A stretch of 19,505 bases of DNA from Fidelibacterota bacterium UBA7300 (GTDB lineage Bacteria; Fidelibacterota; Marinisomatia; Marinisomatales; UBA2128), in assembly GCA_002471865.1 (NCBI GenBank), contig DKQU01000106.1, forward strand, positions 1 through 19,505, in the 5' to 3' direction. Numbering within the stretch: the first letter of the stretch is position 1; every line of letters starts with the position of its first letter. Shown piece after piece: positions 7,229 through 15,582 of this stretch. The notes beneath the pieces are model-generated. The model saw only the letters and a program-made list of their open reading frames with translations, was not told where the DNA came from and ran no database searches. Position numbers and translations under genes: made by a program.

Positions 7229-9019
7229 ATGAAGATATCAGAAAAAATTGCAAATTATGAAGCTCAAGGTAAAACGTTTTACAGTTTTGAGTTTTTTCCA
7301 CCAAAAACAGACTTTGGGTTGGATAACTTATACAGTAGGATTGATAGGATGGCGGCCCTTCAGCCAGCTTACATTGATATTACGTGGGGCACAGGAGGAT
7401 CCACTGCCGATAAAACTCTGGGAATGTGTAAAACAATCCAGAAGTATTTTGGTTTGGAAGTTATGATGCACCTTACCTGTACAAATATGCCAGTGTCATC
7501 AATCAAAAAAGTACTTACAGAAGCGAAAGAAAATGGTCTATCCAATATATTAGCTCTAAGAGGAGATCCGCCAGAGGGATTCTCTTCTTGGGACCAACAT
7601 GATAATGGATTTCGCTGTGGTGCTGATCTTGTCCGATATATTAGGAAAGAGTTTGGAGACCACTTTTTCTTAGGTGTTGGTGGTTATCCAGACGGCCATC
7701 AAGACCAAAGTGATCTTGATGTTGATATATCTTTTCTAAAGGAAAAAGTGGATGCAGGGTCGGACATTGTGGTGACGCAACTATTTTATGATGTGGATAA
7801 ATATCTTGTCTTCAGAGATAAATGCATTAAATCAGGTATAAAAGCACCCATTATTCCGGGGATCATGCCTATACATAACTATGCCCGGTTTTTAAAATTT
7901 ACCCAATTTTGTCAGGTTAGTATTCCTGGCTCAGTTTCTGCGCAATTAGAACCTATAAAGAATGATGATTCCAGCGTGATTAATTACGGCATTGATCAGG
8001 CGGTGACAATGTGTCAAAAACTAATTGAAGAAGGTGTACCTGGTTTGCATTTTTATACACTTAATCTGGAACATTCTGTTTCAGCAATATTAAAATCACT
8101 TGGACTTGTTTCAGCTCAAGGAACCCTTAAGGAATTACCATGGCGACAATCAGCATCAGATGATCGAAAAACAAGTGAAGATGTACGCCCAATATATTGG
8201 AGTAATAGACCTGTAAGCTATTTAACGCGTACAGAAATCTGGGATGATTTTCCTAATGGTCGATGGGGTGATATAGAAAGTCCAACTTTTGGTGAACTCA
8301 ACCAATATCATGCTATTAGAGCTGGTTCTAAGAGTCAGAAAGTAAAAGCCCGAAGAAAAAAAATGTGGGGAGAACCAAAATCTATCAAAGATATAACGGA
8401 TGTTTTTGTGTCATTCTGTAAGGGGAAAATAAATAGTTTACCATGGTGTGAAATGCCACTAGCAATAGAGAGTCAAAAAATTTCTAGTGATCTAATCAAT
8501 TTTAATGAGAGGGGATTTTTTACAATTAACTCTCAGCCAAAAGTAAATGGCGCACCATCAGAAGATATTGAGGTCGGCTGGGGTGGGCCGGGTGGAAGGG
8601 TTTATCAAAAAGCCTATCTGGAGTTTTTTACATCAAAGGATAAATTAGATGGATTACTAAAAAGCATTGGGTCAACAGATAATATTTCCTATCAGGCCAT
8701 AAACATTGATGGTGATTTAATTACAAATTTACCAGAAAATAGTGTAATGGCCGTAACGTGGGGTATTTTCCCTGGTAAGGAAGTTATTCAACCTACCATT
8801 GTAGATACACGATCATTTTTGATCTGGAAAAATGAAGCATTCAGTTTATGGATGGATGATTGGGCTTCAATATACGAAGCGAAATCTGAATCATATGAAA
8901 TCATAAAAGAAATATATGACACCTATTACTTAGTTAATGTTGTTGATAATGATTATGTCGATGGCGATATGCTGCAACAATTTCAAGAAGAAATAGAAAT
9001 ACTGAAGCAAAAAAATTGA
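7229..9019 (+). CDS. Two-domain, eukaryote-type methylenetetrahydrofolate reductase
   Basis: MTHFR reduces 5,10-methylene-THF to 5-methyl-THF with FAD and NAD(P)H, feeding methionine synthesis. Typical bacterial MetF has about 290-300 residues; this protein has 596. The N-terminal TIM barrel (1 to about 300) shows SFEFFPPK with catalytic Glu21, YIDITWGTGG (48-57), ALRGDP with Asp113, and PGLHFYTLN (271-279). A linker with RPIYWSNRP (320-328) leads into a C-terminal domain matching the SAM-binding regulatory domain of fungal, plant and animal enzymes: WDDFPNGRWG (338-347), FTINSQP (431-437), QKAYLEFFT (460-468), VTWGIFPG (509-516), QPTIVD (521-526) and LVNVVDND (568-575). The human Ser-rich N-terminal extension is absent. 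A TAA stands directly upstream in frame, so ATG 7229 is the first possible ATG; no clear ribosome binding site precedes it. The gene is visibly more A/T-rich than its neighbours. Function is very likely; a eukaryotic or other distant origin is inference. Confidence 0.93.
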   Translation: MKISEKIANYEAQGKTFYSFEFFPPKTDFGLDNLYSRIDRMAALQPAYIDITWGTGGSTADKTLGMCKTIQKYFGLEVMMHLTCTNMPVSSIKKVLTEAKENGLSNILALRGDPPEGFSSWDQHDNGFRCGADLVRYIRKEFGDHFFLGVGGYPDGHQDQSDLDVDISFLKEKVDAGSDIVVTQLFYDVDKYLVFRDKCIKSGIKAPIIPGIMPIHNYARFLKFTQFCQVSIPGSVSAQLEPIKNDDSSVINYGIDQAVTMCQKLIEEGVPGLHFYTLNLEHSVSAILKSLGLVSAQGTLKELPWRQSASDDRKTSEDVRPIYWSNRPVSYLTRTEIWDDFPNGRWGDIESPTFGELNQYHAIRAGSKSQKVKARRKKMWGEPKSIKDITDVFVSFCKGKINSLPWCEMPLAIESQKISSDLINFNERGFFTINSQPKVNGAPSEDIEVGWGGPGGRVYQKAYLEFFTSKDKLDGLLKSIGSTDNISYQAINIDGDLITNLPENSVMAVTWGIFPGKEVIQPTIVDTRSFLIWKNEAFSLWMDDWASIYEAKSESYEIIKEIYDTYYLVNVVDNDYVDGDMLQQFQEEIEILKQKN

Positions 9020-9031
9020 AACCTCAATTTT
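9012..9031 (+). terminator. A/T-rich hairpin overlapping the MTHFR stop codon
   Basis: AAAATTGA (9012-9019, containing the TGA stop) pairs exactly with TCAATTTT (9024-9031) around the loop AACC. It has a run of A before it and ATTTTC after it, so it could act as a weak intrinsic terminator in either direction. Confidence 0.4.
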
Positions 9032-9073
9032 ATTTTCATATTTAATTTCATCGCTTTCTAACCTGTAATATGT

Positions 9074-9085
9074 GACGAATTCGTC
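9074..9085. promoter_or_regulatory. Perfect 12-bp palindrome in the PFOR upstream region
   Basis: GACGAATTCGTC is fully self-complementary and sits in the 188-bp gap before the PFOR genes, about 120 bp from the start codon. It could be an operator for a dimeric regulator, but no second copy was seen in this gap. Nearer the gene the stretch TATAGTAATATAAAT (9180-9194) could hold a -10 element; I could not pair it with a convincing -35. Confidence 0.25.
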
Positions 9086-9195
9086 GAATAGTACTTTTAT
9101 TGGATATTTGTAGTAAAGTCATCACAGTTTGCAAATAATCCAAAATCTTCAATCATCAATCCTTTGTCCTATTCCTTGGTATAGTAATATAAATC

Positions 9196-9199
9196 GAGG
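9196..9199 (+). promoter_or_regulatory. Ribosome binding site GAGG supporting a TTG start
   Basis: GAGG is 8 nt before TTG 9208. The in-frame ATG at 9229 has only a weak purine stretch (AGAGAAG) upstream, so the TTG start, seven residues longer, is favoured slightly. Confidence 0.5.
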
Positions 9200-9207
9200 T
9201 AAATTTC

Positions 9208-11184
9208 TTGACTCAGAGAAGATTGAAAATGACTGCTTCTATTGATAGAAAAACTTATCCTAACCTGTCACCGTCAAACGGTGAGAAGGTAAAGTACCCG
9301 GGCATACCTACTACTGCCGACGGCGCCGGCAGTATCGTCTGGGTGGAAACTCACATATCCCAAGGCGCTGGAGCGTATCCAATAACTTCTTCTACAACCA
9401 TGGGTAGCGGTTATCAAGTCGCCGTAGCCAAAGGCATACCTAATCTCTGGGGCGAACAGTTAGCCTTCATCGAACCGGAATCTGAGCACAGTTCAGCTTC
9501 TGTCTGTGAAGGATTTGCTTTAGCTGGCGGGCGGGTGACCAACTTTACTTCCGGTCAAGGTCTAGTTCTAATGAAAGAAGTGCTTTATACAATTTCAGGT
9601 AAAAGACTTCCTGCAGTATTTCATATAGGTGCTAGGGCTCTTACCTCACATTCCCTGAATGTTCATGCGGGGCATGATGATGTTATGGCTGTTGCTGACT
9701 GTGGTTGGGGTATGCTCTTCGGCAGGAATGCTCAAGAGGCTGGAGATTTAGCCCTCATAGCTCGCCGAGTGGCTGAAGATTCTTATACACCGTTCTTTAA
9801 TATTATTGACGGATTCCTGACGACACATACTATTCAAAATGTTCAGCTTAATGAGAAGGATTTGATGAAGGAGTTTGTGGAAAATCCTTATAAAAAACTG
9901 GTAAACCTTATGGACCCTTATCATCCAGTTATGAGTGGTGTAGTCCAGAACCAAGATAGTTATATGAAAGGGAAGATTGCCCAGCGCACCTATTATGATA
10001 AAGTGCAGTCCATTTTGGTGCAGGCAATGGAAGATTTTTTCAATTTGACGGGACGCCGCTACGGTTTGATTGAGACTTACAGGATGGAAGATGCTGATTA
10101 TGCAATTCTCGGCATGGGATCAATGACGGAAACAGCAGAGACTTCTGTAGATCTTATGCGGGAGAAAGAGGGCATAAAAGCAGGTGTTGTTCATGTTACC
10201 AGCTTTAGGCCATTTCCTTCTAATCATCTTATTAGTGCACTAAAGAATGTGAAAGCTCTATCTGTTGTTGAAAAAATGGATAATCCGCTGGCTGAATCAA
10301 ATCCCTTAACGATGGAAGTCAAATCTGCCTTTGCAGATGCACTTGGTCAAGGCAAAATCAGTTCGATTCCGAAAGTGTTTTCCGGGTCGGCAGGACTTGG
10401 CAGTCGTGATTTACGGCCCTCTGATTTCCTCGCCACCATCCAAAATATGGTTGATAGTGGGGAGAACAAAAAATTCTTCTGTCTCGGAATAGATCACGAT
10501 TTAACTCTCAAACGTGACAGCGATCCGGATGTTAGACCTGAAGGATCTTTTTCCATGCGTGGACATTCCGTAGGAGGTTACGGCTCAGTGACCACCAATA
10601 AGATTATCGCTACGATTGTTGAGGATCTTTTTAAACTGCAGGTGCAGGCATATCCCAAGTACGGTTCGGAAAAAAAGGGTCTTCCAACAACTTATTACTT
10701 AACAATTGCTCCAGATAAGATTAGAACACATTGCGAACTTCATCATGTGGAGTTTGTGCCGATGAATGATGTGAATGCCTTTAATTTAGGTAATCCACTT
10801 GCAGGTTTGAATCCTGGCGGGATAATCTTCATTCAGACGATCAAAACAGATCCCAAAGATATTTGTGACCAAATTCCTCGATGGGCTGGCGAATATATCT
10901 TGAAAAATAATATCAAAATCTATGCGTTGGATACAGTGAAGATTGCGAAGGAAGTATCATCTCAACCTCATCTAGAGCAGAGGATGCAAGGAATTGTACT
11001 TTTAGGTATCTTCCTCAAGGTGACACCTTTTAGAGAACAGAGCGGAATATCCGATAAAGAGCTGATGAAAGGTGTAGAACGGTCCATCAGAAAGTATTTT
11101 GGGAAAAAAGGTGAGCAAGTGGTGCAGGATAACTTGCTTTCTGTACGGCGCGGGTACGAAGAAGTGTTTGAGATTCCTGGATAG
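9208..11184 (+). CDS. Pyruvate:ferredoxin oxidoreductase, N-terminal half (domains I-III, alpha/gamma fusion)
   Basis: This 658-residue protein matches the first half of single-chain PFOR (NifJ). Domain I (about 40-260) has AYPIT (56-60), where the family Thr touches pyruvate, and IEPESEH with Glu93 at the place of the Glu that activates thiamine diphosphate, then TSGQGL (114-119) and GARALTSHSL (141-150). Domain II (about 285-410) contains ILGMGSMTETAE (300-311) and SFRPFP (332-337). Domain III (about 422-640), the gamma-like domain, contains GHSVGGYGSVTTNK (452-465) and ALDTVKIAKE (573-582). Iron-sulfur and TPP-pyrophosphate binding motifs are absent and lie in the next gene, 48 bp downstream. 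The complex would oxidise pyruvate (possibly another 2-oxoacid) to acyl-CoA, CO2 and reduced ferredoxin. Start: TTG 9208 or ATG 9229. Confidence 0.88.
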   Translation: MTQRRLKMTASIDRKTYPNLSPSNGEKVKYPGIPTTADGAGSIVWVETHISQGAGAYPITSSTTMGSGYQVAVAKGIPNLWGEQLAFIEPESEHSSASVCEGFALAGGRVTNFTSGQGLVLMKEVLYTISGKRLPAVFHIGARALTSHSLNVHAGHDDVMAVADCGWGMLFGRNAQEAGDLALIARRVAEDSYTPFFNIIDGFLTTHTIQNVQLNEKDLMKEFVENPYKKLVNLMDPYHPVMSGVVQNQDSYMKGKIAQRTYYDKVQSILVQAMEDFFNLTGRRYGLIETYRMEDADYAILGMGSMTETAETSVDLMREKEGIKAGVVHVTSFRPFPSNHLISALKNVKALSVVEKMDNPLAESNPLTMEVKSAFADALGQGKISSIPKVFSGSAGLGSRDLRPSDFLATIQNMVDSGENKKFFCLGIDHDLTLKRDSDPDVRPEGSFSMRGHSVGGYGSVTTNKIIATIVEDLFKLQVQAYPKYGSEKKGLPTTYYLTIAPDKIRTHCELHHVEFVPMNDVNAFNLGNPLAGLNPGGIIFIQTIKTDPKDICDQIPRWAGEYILKNNIKIYALDTVKIAKEVSSQPHLEQRMQGIVLLGIFLKVTPFREQSGISDKELMKGVERSIRKYFGKKGEQVVQDNLLSVRRGYEEVFEIPG

Positions 11185-11232
11185 TTTATGAAAGCTATTA
11201 CCCCCGTGGAAGCAGTCTGAGAGGAATAAATC

Positions 11233-12819
11233 ATGGCAGCTAATGACAGACATACTTTCGAAAAGACAGCATTCGATATTTTGGATGTAGCTGACTTTAA
11301 CGAACGGATTGTTGGAGCGTATAACGATGGCAGTGCAGAGGAAGGCCTCTTCGCGGATGATACAACAGCTCGCAGTCTGATTTCTGCTGGTTCCGGAGCG
11401 TACCGCGACTTTAGCTATATAGCACCGGATATTCCAGAATTCATTACGGAAAACTGTGTCGGGTGTATGGAATGTGTGATACAATGTCCAGATACTGCCA
11501 TTCTTGGGAAAGCCATTCCGGTATCTAAGCTTCAGGAAGAGCTGGATAAAGCGAAAGGCAAAGGAGAGATCTTTGCCAGTAGTTGGGCTGAGACGAACAA
11601 ATACTTTAAAGGTCCTGAGAAGCGCGGCCTTGAACCGGCTAAATTTGGCATTTTTGTCGATCCTACCAAGTGCAAGGGATGCGCCGAATGTGTCGATGCT
11701 TGTGGAGAGCACAATGCTCTCAAGATGATTTCAAAGGAAGACGATACTATTCCGAAGTATCAGGAAGCGTTTAATTTCTACAATCAGGTTGGTCCCACAC
11801 CAGATGATTATATCCAGGAGAAGGTACTTGCTGATATGATGCTGGCTGAGGATTCACTCCTTTATGTGGGTGGTGCAGGGAGTTGTATGGGCTGCGGTGA
11901 AGCATCAGCTCTAAGGATGATGTTAGCTGCCACAGGATTTGTCTACGGAAAAGAAAATATAGGTATAGTTGCTTCCACCGGCTGCAACACAGTTTATGGT
12001 TCTACTTATCCTTATAATCCGTATCTGGTGCCATGGGTGAACTCACTGTTTGAAAACAGTCCAGCGGTGTCTATGGGTGTTCGAGCTCGATGGGACGCTC
12101 TCGGTTGGCAGGATAAAAAGCTGTGGTGCCTTGGCGGAGATGGTTCAATGCTTGACATTGGTTTTCAGTCTCTTTCACGAATGCTCATGTCAGGTATGAA
12201 TATCAATGTAATGATTCTGGACACACAAGTTTACTCCAATACCGGAGGACAAGCATCTACTGCCTCCTTTACGGGACAGGAAGCGAAGATGTCAGCTTAC
12301 GGTAAGGCAAAGCGTGGTAAAACTGAGCGAAGAAAAGAGATGGGCCAGATTGCCATGATGCATCCAGACGTCTTTGTGGCCCAGACGACAGCGGCTCACA
12401 TTAACCATTTCTACCGGGCAATAATTGCTGCCAATGAATATCCGGGTCCGTCTGTAATAAATGTATATACCACATGTCAACCTGAACACGGTGTTGCTGA
12501 TGATATGGCAATGTACCAGGCTAAACTCGCTGCTGACACAAGAACGTTTCCGATCTTCATATACGATCCACGAAAGGGTGATACCATCGCCAGCCGTTTG
12601 AGTTTACAAGGCAATCCGGCTCAGAAGGAGGATTGGTACACCAATCCAAAGACGGGGGAGGTATTGGATTTCATCACCTTTGCTCGCTCTGAGGGTCGGT
12701 TTGCAAAGCAGTTTGATTCTGAGGGGAATCAATCTGAGGAATTGTTGAGGGCGCAGGAAGATAGGTTGCAGAACTGGCGTTTCCTGCAAGAGTTGGCTGG
12801 AATTCAGAGGAGTGAATAG
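11233..12819 (+). CDS. Pyruvate:ferredoxin oxidoreductase, C-terminal half (ferredoxin and TPP domains, delta/beta fusion)
   Basis: The 528-residue protein supplies what the preceding protein lacks. Two 4Fe-4S ferredoxin motifs are visible: Cys75, 78, 81 and 85 (CVGCMECVIQCP) and Cys147, 150, 153 and 157 (CKGCAECVDAC). The thiamine diphosphate domain (about 205-440) has Cys218 and Cys221 (SCMGCGE), Cys251 and Cys415, which match the four ligands of the proximal cluster in PFOR. It also has GGDGSMLDIG (301-310) and NTGGQAS (336-342) for Mg-TPP binding. All cluster ligands are present, so it should be active. A GAGGA ribosome binding site stands 7 nt before the ATG. The two proteins total 1,186 residues, close to the ~1,170-1,230 of single-chain PFOR. 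Substrate could be pyruvate or a related 2-oxoacid; the resemblance is to PFOR. Confidence 0.9.
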   Translation: MAANDRHTFEKTAFDILDVADFNERIVGAYNDGSAEEGLFADDTTARSLISAGSGAYRDFSYIAPDIPEFITENCVGCMECVIQCPDTAILGKAIPVSKLQEELDKAKGKGEIFASSWAETNKYFKGPEKRGLEPAKFGIFVDPTKCKGCAECVDACGEHNALKMISKEDDTIPKYQEAFNFYNQVGPTPDDYIQEKVLADMMLAEDSLLYVGGAGSCMGCGEASALRMMLAATGFVYGKENIGIVASTGCNTVYGSTYPYNPYLVPWVNSLFENSPAVSMGVRARWDALGWQDKKLWCLGGDGSMLDIGFQSLSRMLMSGMNINVMILDTQVYSNTGGQASTASFTGQEAKMSAYGKAKRGKTERRKEMGQIAMMHPDVFVAQTTAAHINHFYRAIIAANEYPGPSVINVYTTCQPEHGVADDMAMYQAKLAADTRTFPIFIYDPRKGDTIASRLSLQGNPAQKEDWYTNPKTGEVLDFITFARSEGRFAKQFDSEGNQSEELLRAQEDRLQNWRFLQELAGIQRSE

Positions 12820-12825
12820 GAATAA

Positions 12826-13848
12826 ATGAATCGCTGGAGTGAAATTCATAAGCTTATCCAGAGTGCAGACAAGATTCTGTTGAGCACTCATGTAAATCCT
12901 GACGGTGATGGTATAGGATCCGAAGCAGCGCTCTATTATTCGCTGAAAAACCAGGGGAAGGAATGCAGAATTCTGAACCCTTCAGGCTTGAATGAAGAGT
13001 ATCAGCAAATTTTTGATTTTACGAAGTTTGAAGAGTATGATCGGGCAGCTCACAAAGATTGGTTGGTCGGTGTGGATTTAGCAATCATTTTTGATGTCGG
13101 TGACTATGATCGTTTGCAGGAACTAGGTGAAGATTTGAAAGAACTCAATGTGAAAACAATTAGTATTGATCATCACCCTCACCGAAATCCAAATGGTTTT
13201 ATGCACACATTGCACGATCTGTCTGCAAGCGCCACGGGTTATCTCATTTATGAGTATCTATGTTATGCAGCTGATCAAGTTGGTGAAGAATTAATTCTCG
13301 GACGAGAGGAAGCAGAAGGTCTTTATATCGCTCTCATGACGGATACAGGTTCATTCCGCTATAGCAATACCACTCCTGAAGCACACGAGATGGCCAGTGA
13401 ACTTATTCGACAGGGTGTAAATCCTTATGAGCTTTATGCTGCTGTATATGAATCGAGTCCTGTTGAACGGCTCAGATTGCTTGGCGCAGCGTTGGAGTCC
13501 ATTAGGCTTTCTGCAGATGGTGCCCTGGCATGGTTCACAGTAACGCGAGATATGATGTGGAAAACCGGTGGAAAGTCTGAATATATTGGTGGCTTTACCG
13601 ATATGGTGCGATCTGTAAAAGGTGCAGAAGTAGCACTCATGATTAATGAACAAAGTGATGATCGTTGCAGGATTAATTTTCGTTCTAAGGGAAAGATCAA
13701 GATAAACGCACTTGCTCGGAAACTTGGTGGTGGGGGACATGAATTTGCCGCAGGCGCAACTGTCCGCTTATCACTAGATGAAGCTATCAATAAAGTTGTC
13801 CCTATGGCTGAAACTGAGATTGAAACTCAACTCGCCAAATTGAAATGA
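12826..13848 (+). CDS. nrnA: DHH/DHHA1 phosphoesterase, NrnA-like
   Basis: NrnA-type enzymes hydrolyse very short RNA oligomers and, in many bacteria, 3'-phosphoadenosine 5'-phosphate. The 340-residue protein has the metal motifs of the DHH domain: HVNPDGD (His22, Asp26, Asp28), DVGD (Asp90, Asp93), the name-giving DHH at 115-117, and MTDTGSFRYSNT with Asp173. The C-terminal DHHA1 domain carries GGGGHEFAAGA (301-311) for substrate binding. Length and motifs are typical of the NrnA/MgpA group. It begins 6 bp after the PFOR gene and overlaps ispH by 4 bp (ATGA), so it is probably co-transcribed with both. Confidence 0.88.
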   Translation: MNRWSEIHKLIQSADKILLSTHVNPDGDGIGSEAALYYSLKNQGKECRILNPSGLNEEYQQIFDFTKFEEYDRAAHKDWLVGVDLAIIFDVGDYDRLQELGEDLKELNVKTISIDHHPHRNPNGFMHTLHDLSASATGYLIYEYLCYAADQVGEELILGREEAEGLYIALMTDTGSFRYSNTTPEAHEMASELIRQGVNPYELYAAVYESSPVERLRLLGAALESIRLSADGALAWFTVTRDMMWKTGGKSEYIGGFTDMVRSVKGAEVALMINEQSDDRCRINFRSKGKIKINALARKLGGGGHEFAAGATVRLSLDEAINKVVPMAETEIETQLAKLK

Positions 13849-14696
13849 AGATTGTAATAGCAAAAGATGCTGGTTACTGTTTTGGTGTACGAGATGCTGT
13901 AAATCTTGCCTATGAAAGTACAGAGCAACACGGTGATGTTTATATGTTAGGAACCATCGTACATAATGAGCGGGTAGTTCAGGATCTATCTGAAGCAGGT
14001 ACAAAGGTCGTGAAGAAGCTGTTGGAAGTTCCAGAAGACTCACCAATTCTGTTCCGTGCTCACGGGACTGCTCATGCAGTTTGGGATGAAGCAAAGGATC
14101 AGAATATGAATATCATTGATGCCACTTGCCCACTGGTTCGTGAAATCCACGATGAGGTTCGGAAACTGGCTCAGGAGAATCGCCCTATAATTATCATCGG
14201 AGATCACGGTCACGATGAAGTTGTAGGTATAGCAAGCCAGGTGGATGATGCAGTTGTGGTTGCTACTACCGAGGAGGCGGAAGAGCTCAGGAAAATGAAG
14301 CGAGCAGGCGTTGTGAGCCAGTCTACTCAGACCATCGAAAATGTCCAGGCTATCATTAACATACTGATGACAAAAGTGTTCGATCTGCGATTCATAAACA
14401 CGATTTGTTTTCCGACTAAGCGGAATCAGGCCCAAATTAAGGAACTGGCGAATAAATGCGACGTAATGATAATCATAGGCTCATTTACCAGCGCTAACTC
14501 GAAAAGACTGGCAAAATTGTCGATCGAAATCAATCCCAATACCCATCAGGTTAATTCAAAAAGTGAGCTGGATGAAAAGTGGTTTAATGGTTGTGATACT
14601 GTGGGAATCTCCGCTGGGGCATCCACTCCAGATTATTTGATCGAGGAGGTTCGAGAGAGGATCAAATCATTCTCGGAAAAACTTCAGGAGGTTTAA
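13845..14696 (+). CDS. ispH: 4-hydroxy-3-methylbut-2-enyl diphosphate reductase IspH
   Basis: IspH carries out the last step of the MEP pathway, reducing HMBPP to IPP and DMAPP with a [4Fe-4S] cluster and electrons from ferredoxin or flavodoxin. The 283-residue protein has the three cluster cysteines: Cys12 (GYCFGV), Cys95 (DATCPLV) and Cys188 (NTICFPTKRNQ). The substrate-binding histidines are His40 (IVHN), His73 (RAHGT) and His123 in GHDEV, with the catalytic Glu125. VSQSTQT (157-163) and SANSKRL (216-222) are further family motifs. The domain is single, without the S1-domain fusion seen in some bacteria. It overlaps the nrnA-like gene by 4 bp and is followed 4 bp later by pdxS. The link to PFOR upstream as electron source is inference. 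Confidence 0.95.
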   Translation: MKIVIAKDAGYCFGVRDAVNLAYESTEQHGDVYMLGTIVHNERVVQDLSEAGTKVVKKLLEVPEDSPILFRAHGTAHAVWDEAKDQNMNIIDATCPLVREIHDEVRKLAQENRPIIIIGDHGHDEVVGIASQVDDAVVVATTEEAEELRKMKRAGVVSQSTQTIENVQAIINILMTKVFDLRFINTICFPTKRNQAQIKELANKCDVMIIIGSFTSANSKRLAKLSIEINPNTHQVNSKSELDEKWFNGCDTVGISAGASTPDYLIEEVRERIKSFSEKLQEV

Positions 14697-14700
14697 GGAT

Positions 14701-15582
14701 ATGGAAAAAGGATCATTTGAAGTAAAGGTAGGCTTGGCGGAAATGCTGAAGGGTGGAGTAATTATGGATGTTACCACTGCGGAGCAGGCTGTAATTGCTG
14801 AAGAAGCAGGAGCTGCAGCAGTTATGGCACTGGAAAGAATTCCTGCTGATATTCGTGAGCATGGCGGTATTGCCCGTATGTCTCAACCTGCCATGATTAA
14901 AGAGATTCAGGATAAAGTTTCCATACCTGTCATGGCCAAATGCCGAATAGGCCATTTCGCAGAAGCACAAATTTTGGAAACTCTTGATATTGATTTTATT
15001 GATGAGAGCGAGGTGTTGACGCCTGCGGATGAAGCCAATCACATCAATAAACAAGCTTTTAAAGTTCCTTTCGTCTGTGGTTGCCGCAATCTGGGTGAAG
15101 CCCTTCGCAGGATAGGCGAAGGAGCTGCCATGATTCGTACCAAAGGTGAAGCCGGCAGCGGTAATATCGTGGAAGCAGTACGGCACATGAGAATGGTGCA
15201 GAGCCAGCTCAAAGAGTTAACTGTACTTGAAGAGGAAGAGCTAATGGCTAAAGCTAAGGAACTTGGTGCACCGTATTCGCTGGTGAAACAGGTGGCAAAA
15301 CTGGGTAAACTACCTGTGCCGAATTTCGCCGCTGGTGGTATTGCTACTCCAGCGGATGCTTCTCTAATGATGCAACTAGGAGCTGAAAGCGTCTTTGTAG
15401 GGTCCGGCATCTTTAAATCAGAAGATCCTGCAGCCCGAGGAGAGGCTATCGTTGCAGCTGTAACTTATTATGATGATCCTGAGAAATTAGCTGAAGTTTC
15501 CTACGGCCTTCAAGAAGCGATGAAAGGCCTTGACATGTCGGAAATCCCCGAAGGACAACGGATGCAGGAGCGGGGCTGGTAA
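14701..15582 (+). CDS. pdxS: Pyridoxal 5'-phosphate synthase subunit PdxS
   Basis: PdxS (Pdx1) builds pyridoxal 5'-phosphate from ribose 5-phosphate, glyceraldehyde 3-phosphate and ammonia delivered by PdxT. It forms a 12-subunit ring. The 293-residue length is typical. Key residues are Asp23 (IMDVTT), Lys80 (AKCRIGHFAEA) which holds the pentose as a Schiff base, and Lys148 (IRTKGEAGSGN) which takes over the intermediate. GGIATPADASLMMQLG (about 213-228) and VFVGSGIFKS (231-240) form the phosphate site. A strong AGGAGG ribosome binding site at 14686-14691 precedes the ATG by 9 nt, which suits a protein made in excess. The stop overlaps the pdxT start by one base. Confidence 0.97.
   Translation: MEKGSFEVKVGLAEMLKGGVIMDVTTAEQAVIAEEAGAAAVMALERIPADIREHGGIARMSQPAMIKEIQDKVSIPVMAKCRIGHFAEAQILETLDIDFIDESEVLTPADEANHINKQAFKVPFVCGCRNLGEALRRIGEGAAMIRTKGEAGSGNIVEAVRHMRMVQSQLKELTVLEEEELMAKAKELGAPYSLVKQVAKLGKLPVPNFAAGGIATPADASLMMQLGAESVFVGSGIFKSEDPAARGEAIVAAVTYYDDPEKLAEVSYGLQEAMKGLDMSEIPEGQRMQERGW

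Noticed and set aside
6878..9207. An insertion sequence or transposon carrying the MTHFR gene
   Set aside because: No transposase, terminal inverted repeats or target-site duplication was seen around 7127-9207; the only repeat is the obg/dprA homology on the left.
11002..11712. A 236-codon open frame on the minus strand opposite the two PFOR genes
   Set aside because: It lies antisense to the junction of two clear PFOR genes, its product shows no family motif, and the plus-strand proteins are complete and conserved.
14713..15186. A 157-codon minus-strand frame opposite pdxS
   Set aside because: It is a mirror of the strongly biased pdxS coding strand; pdxS is intact and the antisense product has no recognisable features.
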